This document shows positions 35,301-43,378 of a stretch of DNA of 64,000 nt, one piece after another. The position numbers and the translations under genes were made by a program. Location of the stretch: assembly GCF_018449545.1 (NCBI RefSeq), contig NZ_JAAVUR010000009.1, positions 186,001 through 250,000 on the forward strand. Direction: 5' to 3'. How positions within the stretch are numbered: position 1 is the stretch's first letter; each line of letters begins with the position of its first letter. The stretch is from Granulicella sp. dw_53. GTDB taxonomy: Bacteria; Acidobacteriota; Terriglobia; Terriglobales; Acidobacteriaceae. Below the pieces are notes generated by a model, which was not told the origin of the DNA, did no database searches, and saw nothing but the letters and a program-made list of their open reading frames with translations.

Positions 35301-36160
35301 ACCCGCACCTTGTAGTGCTTCGAACTCACCGGCCCCGCCTCCACGTAGTACTCCACGTTCTCCGGCAGTCCCGTCAGCAGAAACTGAAACTCCGCCCCAC
35401 CCTTGCTAGGGTCTGCCGCAGTCGGCGACACTCCAGCCCGCGCCGGAACAGCCTGCATCATCACCGGCTCCCACCCCGCCTTCGCATCCGCTCCCTCATA
35501 CTTCGCAAACAGCCGCACCTTATCCGAATGCAGCCCGATCACCTCCGCTGTCACTAACTGGTCGCTATGCCGCCGCACCGCCACATCCCCCGGCGTCACT
35601 CGAATCTCGTACAGCGGCGCTACATCCTTCTTCGGTCCCGTCCATAGCAACGAAGCCCCATACCCCACAAACCCCGGCCCCGCCGCAATCATCCACACCA
35701 GCACCGCGAGGCACCCAACCCCCGCGCCCGACAACGCCAGCAGCCGCCCATCCGGCACCAGGACCGCAGGCGCAGCATCCCGCGTGATCTTCAAAGTATC
35801 CGCAGCCAGCAATTCGATAAAAGGGTCATTCCCTTGCTGCCGCTCCGAAAAAGTCGTAAGCCGCTGTTCCAGCTCCGGCCTCGCCGCCTCCGCCGCTGCC
35901 ACCGACCGCCGCCGATTCAGCCGCACCACCGGCACCGCCAGCGCAAAGGCCCCGGTCGATCCCAGCACCAACAGCAGCGCCACCCGCGCACCCGCCAGAC
36001 CGCGCACCGGAAACGCATACGCATTCAGGATCGCCACCAGCACCAGCGTAGTAAGCAGTGCAGCCCCCAGCAGCACCGCCGCTCCCCGCGCCCACGCACC
36101 CAGACGCAGTCTCTGCTGCACCTGCCCGATGTAGAGGTTGAGCTCGTTCTGCCTGCTCAT
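32351..36160 (-). CDS. DUF4175-type giant membrane protein with Gln/Gly-rich coiled-coil region
   Basis: A 1,269-residue protein, last gene of the eight-gene operon. The frame extends to 36250, but ATG 36160 (MSRQNELNLYIGQVQQRLRL) has GGGAGG upstream and overlaps the preceding stop (ATGA). Three TM helices lie at about 25-47, 59-77 and 140-161. A periplasmic region of Ig-like strands follows (about 180-520), then a long, charged helical region rich in Gln, Glu and Arg, interrupted by poly-Gly runs (34161-34200, 34592-34626) and two low-complexity Gln/Gly tracts (about 33725-33903 and 32825-32985). DUF4175 proteins accompany MoxR/DUF58 genes in several phyla; function is unknown. A scaffold or envelope-associated role is inferred. 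Confidence 0.8.
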   Translation of the reverse strand: MSRQNELNLYIGQVQQRLRLGAWARGAAVLLGAALLTTLVLVAILNAYAFPVRGLAGARVALLLVLGSTGAFALAVPVVRLNRRRSVAAAEAARPELEQRLTTFSERQQGNDPFIELLAADTLKITRDAAPAVLVPDGRLLALSGAGVGCLAVLVWMIAAGPGFVGYGASLLWTGPKKDVAPLYEIRVTPGDVAVRRHSDQLVTAEVIGLHSDKVRLFAKYEGADAKAGWEPVMMQAVPARAGVSPTAADPSKGGAEFQFLLTGLPENVEYYVEAGPVSSKHYKVRVVDLPSVQQVQVTYHYPKWTGLKQVSEEHGGDLRAIEGTEAEIEVKMDRPLRDGVLALDSGQQLKMVGGDGNRYKGTIRMEKDGAYHVAAMDRGQQVRLSEDYFIATNKANPPEIAIERPGGEYRASPIEEVTVAVRAGDEFGLNQVELHYSVNGGAEQKVNVLKQAGAKSSDGSMTLRLEDFKLVPGDLVSLYATARDGHAEARTAMSFIQAEPFEREFSQSQQSGGGGGGGGQGQGNQTDISKREKELIAETWKQVNGKELASGEKDKATAAKEAADAGKFLSEVQVKLREQVLALSSRMQSRDLSTANEEFTGFERDMQAAAAAMTPSADKLKQMQWKDAIPVEQKALQYLLRAEATFRQIQVAFGQQQGGGGGGGGAGRDLASLFDLEMDTEKNQYETAQTASPAEQRAKEVDDALAKLDALARRQEELAQKPQNSAQSFEQRWQQEMLRREAERLEKQMQQMAENGQKGQQGGQQQSGGQQGGGQQQGGQQQSGGQSSGRSGGQQSASGARQGSSQQGGDQAGQTDRVDPRVAQALSRLRQADEAMKQGTGGGGQQQSAEASRRAAEALRQATNLLSGTQQQQASGKLDSLSRDADRLGKEERAQADRIRGLTGQQGNGAEDLTQQQIAGRIAERNRLAEERQRLSDDLSQLEKGMRETARGLAPNQPAAASKLRDALNGMDQADLGNRVQRTADWLRRGIDPNSNGTEAGISTALQKLGEQLKEAQQGVGPGRSGQGQDSSRTGEQQTAALGHVDRLRSQIEALARNGSTRGQGKQGSGQQQGNGQPGQGGQPGQGGQQGKAGQGGQQQGGGQRASGGGPQIGGDVGGARRGDVANGGDGFVDYNVNTGNNRFDRKGQQIDGPQNRGGVGGEQAYREGLTELNQLRQLARNDPAALKEIQDLVKEMQRLDPSRFPGNPAMVEQLHAEVLSGVDKLELQLRRGSEDQVGQVRTSKPAVVPAGYQDAVADYYRRLSKGK

Positions 36161-38211
36161 GCTTCCTCCCGCTGCGTGCCCAGGTAGCCGGTCGCAACCA
36201 CAGACTCCGCGACCGCAGCCACCAATGCCAAAAGCATAACCCACCACCACAAGCTCATGGGAGTCTCTTTAGCTGCAATCTCACCACTCGGAGCGCCCTC
36301 CGGACCTCCACTTCCGCTCCAAAGCTTCAGTACGTCCTCTGGAATCATCGTCATATCCGACTCCCGACGATCCGGATTCACCCCCACCACTCCATCCTTA
36401 CCATTCGCAAATCGCAACTGATAAAACCCACTCCGCGTCAACTGATACGACTGGATCGAACCCGCCTCCGCCAGCGACAACGGCCTCCGCCCCTCCGGGT
36501 CCACCACCTCCACCCCGGCCCCGCTCTGCCCAGCCCCCGCCGTCCGCAGTTGTACAAACGAGTCCACCACCCTCGTCCCACCCAGCCGATCCTCACCCGA
36601 CAGATACCGGGCCGCCCGGTCCACAAACGGCACAAACCCCGGCTGCAACGGCAGATCGTTCGTCAGATTCTCCAGCCCCGAAGCCAACACCACCACATGC
36701 CCCTCACCCAAAGCCTTATCCATCAGCAACGGAGTCCCGTTAGCTCCATCGCCCAACCGCACCAGCACCCTCGCCCCCGCCTTCGCCGCATCCACCCGCG
36801 TCGCGTAGAACACCTTCAGCTCCGTCCACCCATCCGACCCATCCCCAATCACCGCATGAGTCCCATCGACCTGTGCCACCTTCGCAAACCCATCCCCCGC
36901 ATCCCGCGAGTAGTACTTGCCGTCCAGCACATCCGCCCCCAGCACCGGGATCTTTCCCCGCCGCCCCGAGCTCGTCCCCGCCGCCACCAGCACACTCCCG
37001 CCACCCTTCACATACTGCGTCAACGAGTTCTCCAGAATCGAAGGCAGCGTCCCCACATCCGACAGCACCACAAACGCATACCGCGTCGGGTCCACATCCG
37101 CCGACTGCTCCACATTCACCGGCTGCAGCACAAACGAGCTCTCCGCCGCGGCCCCCAGCGCCGCTCCGAAGTAAAGCGCCGACCGCCCATCCCCCGCCCC
37201 ATGCACAAACGCCACCCGCTCCGGATCGCTCCTCCTCACCGAAAACACGCTCCCATCATCCGCGGGAAACGCATCGGCCACCCCACCCGCGACCGGCCCC
37301 ACCCTCACCTCGCACCGGCTGAACCCATACGGAACATCCAGCGGCTCCAACTCCACCTTCACCCGCCCATTCGCCGGAACATCCACCCGCTTCGTCGCGA
37401 TCGTCCTCCCATTCACCAGCAGCGAAACCATCTTCGCCACAGCCGGCGTCCCGAACCCCGCCACCACCGCCTCCACCCGTGACCGCCGCTTATCCTTCGG
37501 GTCCGCCAACTGCGCCGGGGCGCTCACACTCTCCACCGTCCAGTTAGGACCCGCCACCCCGCTCCCCACCGGATGCAGCACCAGCTTCACATTCCCCGGC
37601 AGCACCATGTCGGCGAAGTTCCCCGGCATCTCCGTCTTCTGCATATCGCTGAACAGATGCAACTCCACCGGCGTATGCACCGTCTCTGCCAGCGCCCGCA
37701 GCCCGTGTCCCAACTCGCCGAAGTTCCCCTTCGAATCCCCTTGCTGAATCCCCTCCACCGCCGCCCGCAGCGTCCCCGCATCCTGCACCGGCTGCGTCAA
37801 CACCTGCAGCTCCGCGCCCAGCGCCATCACCTGCGCCCGCTGCCCACCCGCCTTCGCTCCCAAAACCTCGAGCGCGCCCCGCTTCGCATCGGCAAACCGA
37901 GTCCCCTCCCGCATGCTGTAGGAGTTATCCACCACCACCAGCAACAACCTTCCACTCGCCCCCGCATTCGCCCGCCGTACAAACGGATTCGCAAACGCCA
38001 GCACCAGCAACGCCACCAGCGCCGTCCGCAACGCAAACAGCAGCAGATACCTCAGCTTCCGATGCCGTGTCGAGCTCTGCGTCCCCTGCTCGAAGAACAT
38101 CAGCGAACTCACCGGCTGCGGCGTAGTCGTCTGCCGTCGCAGCAGATGCACAAAAACCGGCACCCCCAGCGCAGCCGCCCCCGCCAGAAACCACGGCGTC
38201 AGAAACCCCAT
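36157..38211 (-). CDS. BatA-like membrane protein with von Willebrand A domain
   Basis: A 684-residue protein. The N-terminus is the BatA/aerotolerance-type segment (MGFLTPWFLAGAAALGVPVFVHLLRRQ) with a TM helix at about 5-24, a second TM near 58-77 and a terminal TM near 660-680. Between them is a VWA domain with the metal-site motif VVVDNSYSMREGT (DxSxS) and ELHLFSDMQ, followed by beta-rich domains and a glutamine-amidotransferase-like segment (FVVLSDVGTLPSILENSL, YVKGGGSVLVAAG). ATG 38211 overlaps the previous stop by one base (TGATG), with GGAGGG upstream. Probably works with the MoxR ATPase encoded two genes upstream. Confidence 0.85.
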   Translation of the reverse strand: MGFLTPWFLAGAAALGVPVFVHLLRRQTTTPQPVSSLMFFEQGTQSSTRHRKLRYLLLFALRTALVALLVLAFANPFVRRANAGASGRLLLVVVDNSYSMREGTRFADAKRGALEVLGAKAGGQRAQVMALGAELQVLTQPVQDAGTLRAAVEGIQQGDSKGNFGELGHGLRALAETVHTPVELHLFSDMQKTEMPGNFADMVLPGNVKLVLHPVGSGVAGPNWTVESVSAPAQLADPKDKRRSRVEAVVAGFGTPAVAKMVSLLVNGRTIATKRVDVPANGRVKVELEPLDVPYGFSRCEVRVGPVAGGVADAFPADDGSVFSVRRSDPERVAFVHGAGDGRSALYFGAALGAAAESSFVLQPVNVEQSADVDPTRYAFVVLSDVGTLPSILENSLTQYVKGGGSVLVAAGTSSGRRGKIPVLGADVLDGKYYSRDAGDGFAKVAQVDGTHAVIGDGSDGWTELKVFYATRVDAAKAGARVLVRLGDGANGTPLLMDKALGEGHVVVLASGLENLTNDLPLQPGFVPFVDRAARYLSGEDRLGGTRVVDSFVQLRTAGAGQSGAGVEVVDPEGRRPLSLAEAGSIQSYQLTRSGFYQLRFANGKDGVVGVNPDRRESDMTMIPEDVLKLWSGSGGPEGAPSGEIAAKETPMSLWWWVMLLALVAAVAESVVATGYLGTQREEA

Positions 38212-39122
38212 CAATTCCCTCCCTGCCGTATCGCCAGATACTGTCGCAACACCTGGTCCAGCGGTTGGTCCGTCACCAGCAGGTGATAGTCCAGCCCCGC
38301 CGCCTGGCTCCGGTCCCGTAGCTGCTCAATGTGCCCATCCATCTTCTGCCAGTACGCCACCTTCGTGTACTCCGGAATCACCTCCAGCCGCTGCTGCGTC
38401 TCCAGATCCACCAGCACCGCCGGCCCCTTCAGGTCCGGCCGAATCTCCTTCGGGTCGAGCACATGAAACAACACCACATCGTTCCCATGAAACCGCAGCG
38501 GCTCGATCGCCTTGACGATCACCTCCGGTTTCTCATAAAAATCCGAGATCACCACCACAATTCCCCGCCGCCGCACCAGCTCTTGGAAGTGCTTCATCGG
38601 CTTCGCAAAGTCCGTCCTTGCCCTCGGCTCCGCTTGCTCCAAGCCCGCCAGCAGCCGATGCAACTGCCCCGACCGCGTCGAAGGCCGGATCGCCTCCCGC
38701 ACCTCGTCATCGAACACCACCAGCCCCGCCCCATCCCGCTGGTTATGAATCACCAGATAAAACAGCGAAGCCGCCGCAAACCGCGCATAGTCCATCTTGC
38801 TTGGCTGCCGAACCCCACTCTTCGCGCCACTCCCCGAGGTGAACTCCATCGACTTGCTCGCATCCAGCAGCACTGTCAGATAGCTGTTCGTCTCCCCCCG
38901 ATACCGCTTCAGATACATCCGCTCCGTCCGCGCAAATAGATTCCAGTCGATATGCCGCAGATCGTCCCCCGGCGTATACGCCCGATACTCCGCAAACTCC
39001 TGGCTGAATCCGAAGTCCGGCGAACGATGCAATCCGGCCACAAAGCCGTCCACCACCGTCTTCGCCAGCAGATCGAGACTCGAAATACCAGCCAGCACCG
39101 CGGGATCGAGGAATCGTTGCAT
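38211..39122 (-). CDS. DUF58 protein (VWA-fold MoxR partner)
   Basis: A 303-residue soluble protein of the DUF58 family. The signature YRAYTPGDDLRHIDWNLFAR lies at about residues 47-66, followed by a VWA-like fold with metal-site motif VLLDASKSMEF (DxSxS) and IVVVISDFYEKPE. DUF58 proteins are encoded beside MoxR ATPases throughout bacteria and are thought to be their substrates or adaptors. ATG 39122 overlaps the MoxR stop by one base (TGATG), which indicates coupled synthesis in roughly fixed ratio. Confidence 0.9.
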   Translation of the reverse strand: MQRFLDPAVLAGISSLDLLAKTVVDGFVAGLHRSPDFGFSQEFAEYRAYTPGDDLRHIDWNLFARTERMYLKRYRGETNSYLTVLLDASKSMEFTSGSGAKSGVRQPSKMDYARFAAASLFYLVIHNQRDGAGLVVFDDEVREAIRPSTRSGQLHRLLAGLEQAEPRARTDFAKPMKHFQELVRRRGIVVVISDFYEKPEVIVKAIEPLRFHGNDVVLFHVLDPKEIRPDLKGPAVLVDLETQQRLEVIPEYTKVAYWQKMDGHIEQLRDRSQAAGLDYHLLVTDQPLDQVLRQYLAIRQGGN

Positions 39123-40150
39123 CAACTCTCCTTCGGCGGAGGCATATGCTTCAGCAGCCGCCCCAGAATCTCATCCGCATCGATCCGCTCCGACTCCGCA
39201 TGGAAGTTCAGCAGAATCCTGTGCCGCAGCACCGGCACCACCAACGAAACAATATCCTCATACGTAACGTGATATCGCTTCCGGCTCAACGCCCGCGCCT
39301 TCGCCGCCAGCACGATAAACTGCGCCGCCCGAATACTTCCGCCGTAGTTCACATACTGCTTTACAAAGTCCGGAGCGTTCTCGCTCTTCGCCCGTGTCGC
39401 CCTTACCACGTTCACCACATACTTCGCCAGCGACTCGCCAATCGGCACCATCCTCACCAACCGCTGAAACTCCAGCAACTCCCCCGCCGAAGTCACCGGC
39501 TGCACATCCGCGACCTTAGTCGCCGTAGTCAGGTCCACAACCTTCAACTCGTCGCTGGCACTCAAATAATCCAGCACCGTATTGAACAAAAATCGATCGA
39601 GCTGTGCCTCCGGCAGCGGATACGTCCCCTCCAGCTCAATCGGATTCTGCGTAGCCAGCACAAAAAACGGAGCAGGCAACCGGTATACATGCCCGCGCAC
39701 CGTGCAGCTTCGCTCCTGCATCGCCTCCAGCAGCGCCGCCTGCGTCTTCGGTGGAGTGCGATTAATCTCATCCGCCAGCACCACATTCCCAAAGATAGGT
39801 CCCTCGACAAACGTCCACTTCCGATGCCCAGTAGTCAGATCCTCTTCAATGATGTCCGTGCCCGTAATATCCGAAGGCATCAAATCCGGAGTGAACTGAA
39901 TCCGCTTGAACGTCAGCCCCAGCGTCTGCGCAATCGTCTTCACCATCAGCGTCTTCGCAGTCCCCGGTAACCCTGTAATCAAGCAGTGGCCACCGACAAA
40001 CAAAGCAATCAGGATCTGATCCAGCACCTCATCCTGCCCGACGATCACCTGCCGCACCTGCGCCAGAATCCCATCTCTCACCGCGTGAAATCGCTCGACC
40101 CGCTCCTGCAACAACGCCGCATCCGGATTCAACTCCTCAAGCATCGCCAT
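39122..40150 (-). CDS. MoxR-family AAA+ ATPase
   Basis: A 342-residue AAA+ ATPase of the MoxR subfamily, which remodels partner proteins that carry VWA domains. Start ATG 40150 (MAMLEELNPDAALLQ) has GAGAGG upstream; the frame extends further but the extra 55 residues are Arg/Trp-rich and unlike the family. Walker A is GLPGTAKT (residues 60-67), Walker B with sensor context is VVLADEINRTPPKTQAALLE, sensor-1 is FVLATQNPIELEGTYPLPEA, and the C-terminal lid follows. In this operon it sits just before DUF58 and the BatA-like VWA gene, the classic MoxR module, 25 bp after the TPR/metallopeptidase gene. Confidence 0.93.
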   Translation of the reverse strand: MAMLEELNPDAALLQERVERFHAVRDGILAQVRQVIVGQDEVLDQILIALFVGGHCLITGLPGTAKTLMVKTIAQTLGLTFKRIQFTPDLMPSDITGTDIIEEDLTTGHRKWTFVEGPIFGNVVLADEINRTPPKTQAALLEAMQERSCTVRGHVYRLPAPFFVLATQNPIELEGTYPLPEAQLDRFLFNTVLDYLSASDELKVVDLTTATKVADVQPVTSAGELLEFQRLVRMVPIGESLAKYVVNVVRATRAKSENAPDFVKQYVNYGGSIRAAQFIVLAAKARALSRKRYHVTYEDIVSLVVPVLRHRILLNFHAESERIDADEILGRLLKHMPPPKES

Positions 40151-40175
40151 AGCCTCTCCCTCGCCTCCAGAATCT

Positions 40176-42455
40176 CTATTTCTTATCCTTTGAATCCGCC
40201 GCACTCTCAGGATGCTCAATCTCCAGCAACAACTTCTGCGCCGGACGAAACCCCGGAGTCGCCTCCAGCGCCAGCAGCACAGTCTCCTCCGCCTTCGCCC
40301 TCTCGCCCGCGGCAAAGTAAGCCCGCGCCAGTTGAAACTCCGCCCCAGCCTTATCCAGCGGCTTCATCGCCACCACCGCCGAGTTCTCCCGAATTGCTCC
40401 CGCAAAATTCCCCTGCGCAAACCACAACTCCCCCAAATGCCGGTGCAGCTCTTCATCCCGCACCGGATAAATCGAGTTGAGCCGGTCCAGCGTACCCGCG
40501 GCCTCCTTCACCTGACCCAACTCCTCCTGCAACTTCGCCAGCTCCTTCAAAGTCGCAGGGCTCTGCCCACCCATCCTCTCGTAAGCCGTCAGCACATCGG
40601 CAGCCGCCTTCTTATCCCCCTTCGCCAGATGAGCCTCCGCCAGAAACTCATATGCATTCGCCTCCCCCACATACTCCGGATAGAGCGCCCGCACCGCCTC
40701 TCCCTGCTTCAAAACCAGGTCATAGCTCTTCAGCTTCTCCAGCTCCACCAGCGCCTTCAACTGCGTCCGCCACGCATCGAAGTTCGCCGCCGTCTTCCCT
40801 GCTCGCCCATCCAGCCAAGCCATATACTGCTGGTCGAAGACCTCCGGACTCAGCCTCAGATCCGCCTGCAATACCTCCGGCGTGGTCTTCACCTCGGCAA
40901 ACGAGTGAACCATCTCCAGCAGCTTCGCCTCTCCCCATTTGCTCCCGATAAAGTCACAAATGCTCCCCGCCTGAAAATACGACACCACCACCTGCGCCGG
41001 ATAGTCGGGCATCACAAACCCTCGATCCAGTTTCGCCACCGGCAGCAGCTTTTTATCCCGAATCGCGGCGACCACCTCCGGCGTCAGCCGGTCCGCCCAC
41101 TCCGGCCGCCCCGAGGCCACACCTTCTTCATGCACCGCCAACCCTTCCGTAAACCACCGAGGCACCCGATGCTTCGTCGCCGTTAGGATGTACACATGGC
41201 TCATCTCATGCCACAACGTCGCGTCCCAGTTAAACTCCCCCGGCTTCCGCCCCGAAGGACTATCCATCGCCACCACCTCGCCGAACGTCACCCCCAGCGC
41301 ACCCAGCCCCGGCATCCCCATCGTCCGCACCGCGAAGTCCTCATGATCCGGATACACCTCTAACTGCACCGGCCCCGGCAGCGTCATCTTGTACTTCGCC
41401 GCATACGTCGTCATCGCCCGATGCAGCTCCGCCGAAAAGTAAGGCTGCAGCAGCTCCGCCTCCTCCTTCCGCATCCGCAGAATCGTCGTCTCATCCTTGA
41501 ATGTCACAAAGTTCTTGTAACTATCCAGCAGCCGCAGACTGTTCACCGTAGCGCCATCGCGATAGCCGTTGTTATAGCTCATCTCCAACTGCTGCCGCGG
41601 CTCATCCTCCTGCCCCATGCGCATCAGGTCAATCCCCAGTGCCGAGTGCGCCGACCATAGCCTCGGGTCCGCCTCGATCGCCTTGCGGTAGTACACAATC
41701 CCGTCCTCATACCGGTAGTGCATCTCCAACTGCCGCGCCACCAGCGCATATCCCTGCCCATACCCCGGGTTCACCGCCCGTATCTTCCCGAACCAAACAT
41801 CCGGCGACCGATCCGCCAACAACTCCACCGCCGCATGAATCGCCATCGCATCCAGCGCATCCGGCGCAACCGCCAACGCTGCATCTGCCTGCACCAACGC
41901 CTGCGGAGTATCCCCGTTCTCCAGCGCCAGCCCCGCCAACAACTCATGCGCCTCCACCAGCTTCGGATCCAACGTCAACGCCTTCAGCGCATACTCCCCC
42001 GCTTTGTTGTCGAACCCATCCACACTTACTACCGCCAGCCCTAGATAAGCCCGCGCATTGTTCGGATCTCGCTGCAAAGCCTCCTTGAACAAATCCACCG
42101 CATCCCCATTGTTGAACCGCTCATGCAGCAGCATCCCATAGCGCACTCGCACCAGCGCTCCACCTCCCGGCGAGTCCTTCTCCGAAGCCGACGCCGAAGT
42201 AGCTATCTGAAACTGCTCGTTCGCCTCCGTGTACTGCTCCAGCCCCCAATACCCTTCAGCTCGTAGATAAGCCGACCCACTCCGCACCAGCGCCTCATAA
42301 CAAGTCGTAGCTTCGACCTTCTGCCCATGCTTCCGTAGCACCGCACAGCTCTCCGGACTAGCCAAGGGCGCAGCCCAGCCCAAGCCCCCGCACAACACTC
42401 CCAGCGCCAACCCCACGCCAAACCTGCGTCCGAAATTTGTAACCGTAAAAATCAC
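40176..42455 (-). CDS. secreted TPR protein with HExxH (peptidase-MA-like) metallopeptidase domain
   Basis: A 759-residue exported protein. A signal-like hydrophobic stretch spans residues 10-30 (VGLALGVLCGGLGWAAP). TPR-like repeats fill about 45-310 (for example LFKEALQRDPNNARAYLGLA). Residues about 340-540 hold a zinc-metallopeptidase domain with TLWHEMSHVYI (HExxH) and the downstream VPRWFTEGLAVHEEG, whose Glu supplies the third ligand in gluzincins. More TPRs follow to the C-terminus. It overlaps the caspase-like gene by four bases and precedes MoxR. Substrate is unknown. All zinc ligands are present, so it is probably an active protease. Confidence 0.82.
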   Translation of the reverse strand: MIFTVTNFGRRFGVGLALGVLCGGLGWAAPLASPESCAVLRKHGQKVEATTCYEALVRSGSAYLRAEGYWGLEQYTEANEQFQIATSASASEKDSPGGGALVRVRYGMLLHERFNNGDAVDLFKEALQRDPNNARAYLGLAVVSVDGFDNKAGEYALKALTLDPKLVEAHELLAGLALENGDTPQALVQADAALAVAPDALDAMAIHAAVELLADRSPDVWFGKIRAVNPGYGQGYALVARQLEMHYRYEDGIVYYRKAIEADPRLWSAHSALGIDLMRMGQEDEPRQQLEMSYNNGYRDGATVNSLRLLDSYKNFVTFKDETTILRMRKEEAELLQPYFSAELHRAMTTYAAKYKMTLPGPVQLEVYPDHEDFAVRTMGMPGLGALGVTFGEVVAMDSPSGRKPGEFNWDATLWHEMSHVYILTATKHRVPRWFTEGLAVHEEGVASGRPEWADRLTPEVVAAIRDKKLLPVAKLDRGFVMPDYPAQVVVSYFQAGSICDFIGSKWGEAKLLEMVHSFAEVKTTPEVLQADLRLSPEVFDQQYMAWLDGRAGKTAANFDAWRTQLKALVELEKLKSYDLVLKQGEAVRALYPEYVGEANAYEFLAEAHLAKGDKKAAADVLTAYERMGGQSPATLKELAKLQEELGQVKEAAGTLDRLNSIYPVRDEELHRHLGELWFAQGNFAGAIRENSAVVAMKPLDKAGAEFQLARAYFAAGERAKAEETVLLALEATPGFRPAQKLLLEIEHPESAADSKDKK

Positions 42456-43378
42456 TTATCCAGCTCCTGCTGCGTCTGCGCCAACTGTACCAGCGTCTCC
42501 GTCAACTGCTTCTTGTACTCCGCCGGGTCCATCGCAGCCTTCCCGTACTTCAACACATCGATCTTCTGCTCCAGCTCCTCCTTCTTCGCCAGCAACGCCT
42601 GCCGCGCTGGATCGTTCGCCGCCTTCTGACTCGCTCCCGTCCGCAACACCGTAAAGCTCGACAGCAACATCCCCTCACTCCCCGTCGCCGACCGCACCGC
42701 CTCACCCCGCCCCGTATCCTCGAACACCGCGTGCTCCGTCGCCAGCCGCTTCTGCGACTCATAGAACGCCGCCGTCTTCCGGTCCGCATACTGAAAAGCC
42801 TCGAGCGCACTCACCGAATCGCTCTTGTCCACATCCACTGCCGGATCCTGCAGCCCCTCCACCCAGTACCGTGCAAATACCGTCGCGTTCTTCTCCGTCC
42901 CTGTCTTCGTAGCAGCCACCACCCCACGCCCTTGCCTTCGCAACGCGGCAACCGCGCCTCCACTCGCACTCGTCGTATCCACAATCAACTGCCGCCGAGC
43001 CGCAATCCTGTCGCACATCGCGGCTAACTCCGACCCACTCACATCCGGCCCCACCAGGTTCAGCTTGTACTCCGTGCCATCGAAAGACCCATGCCCAATC
43101 AGCACCAACACAAAATCATCCTCTGCCTTCGCATCCCTCGCCACACCTGCCAGCGCCTCCGTCAACTGGACCCGCGTAGCATCCTTGCCCGACAACGTCA
43201 CCACATGCGCCCCACTCCCCGCCCCCTTGAACACCCGATCCAGATCCTTCGCCGCCGCTGCAAACCGCTGCTCATAGTCCGGCTCACCCCCCAGCCCCGC
43301 CACAGTGACGTAGTACACCCCTGCGCGCGCCTGCCCCACCAGCAACCAGCAACTAAGCACCAGTAACCAGCCCCTCAT
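42452..43378 (-). CDS. exported caspase-like (C13/C14-fold) protein lacking an obvious catalytic Cys
   Basis: A 308-residue exported protein. The frame extends to 43543, but ATG 43378 overlaps the upstream stop (ATGA) and starts a signal peptide (MRGWLLVLSCWLLVGQARA). The fold resembles caspase/legumain peptidases: VLVLIGHGSFDG at about 91-101 supplies the His (H96), and the strand LIVDTTSASGG (131-141) is where the nucleophile Cys of a D-x-C-x-S-G motif would sit. Here that position is Ser/Ala, so peptidase activity is doubtful. An EF-hand-like loop (DVDKSDSVSALE, 182-193) follows, and a charged helix ends the protein. A pseudo-protease adaptor or a Ser-based variant are the alternatives. 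Confidence 0.72.
   Translation of the reverse strand: MRGWLLVLSCWLLVGQARAGVYYVTVAGLGGEPDYEQRFAAAAKDLDRVFKGAGSGAHVVTLSGKDATRVQLTEALAGVARDAKAEDDFVLVLIGHGSFDGTEYKLNLVGPDVSGSELAAMCDRIAARRQLIVDTTSASGGAVAALRRQGRGVVAATKTGTEKNATVFARYWVEGLQDPAVDVDKSDSVSALEAFQYADRKTAAFYESQKRLATEHAVFEDTGRGEAVRSATGSEGMLLSSFTVLRTGASQKAANDPARQALLAKKEELEQKIDVLKYGKAAMDPAEYKKQLTETLVQLAQTQQELDK

Noticed and set aside
34394..35557. Arg/His/Pro/Leu-rich frames antisense to the DUF4175 operon
   Set aside because: Typical products of reading a high-GC gene backwards; they recur along the whole operon and have no domains.
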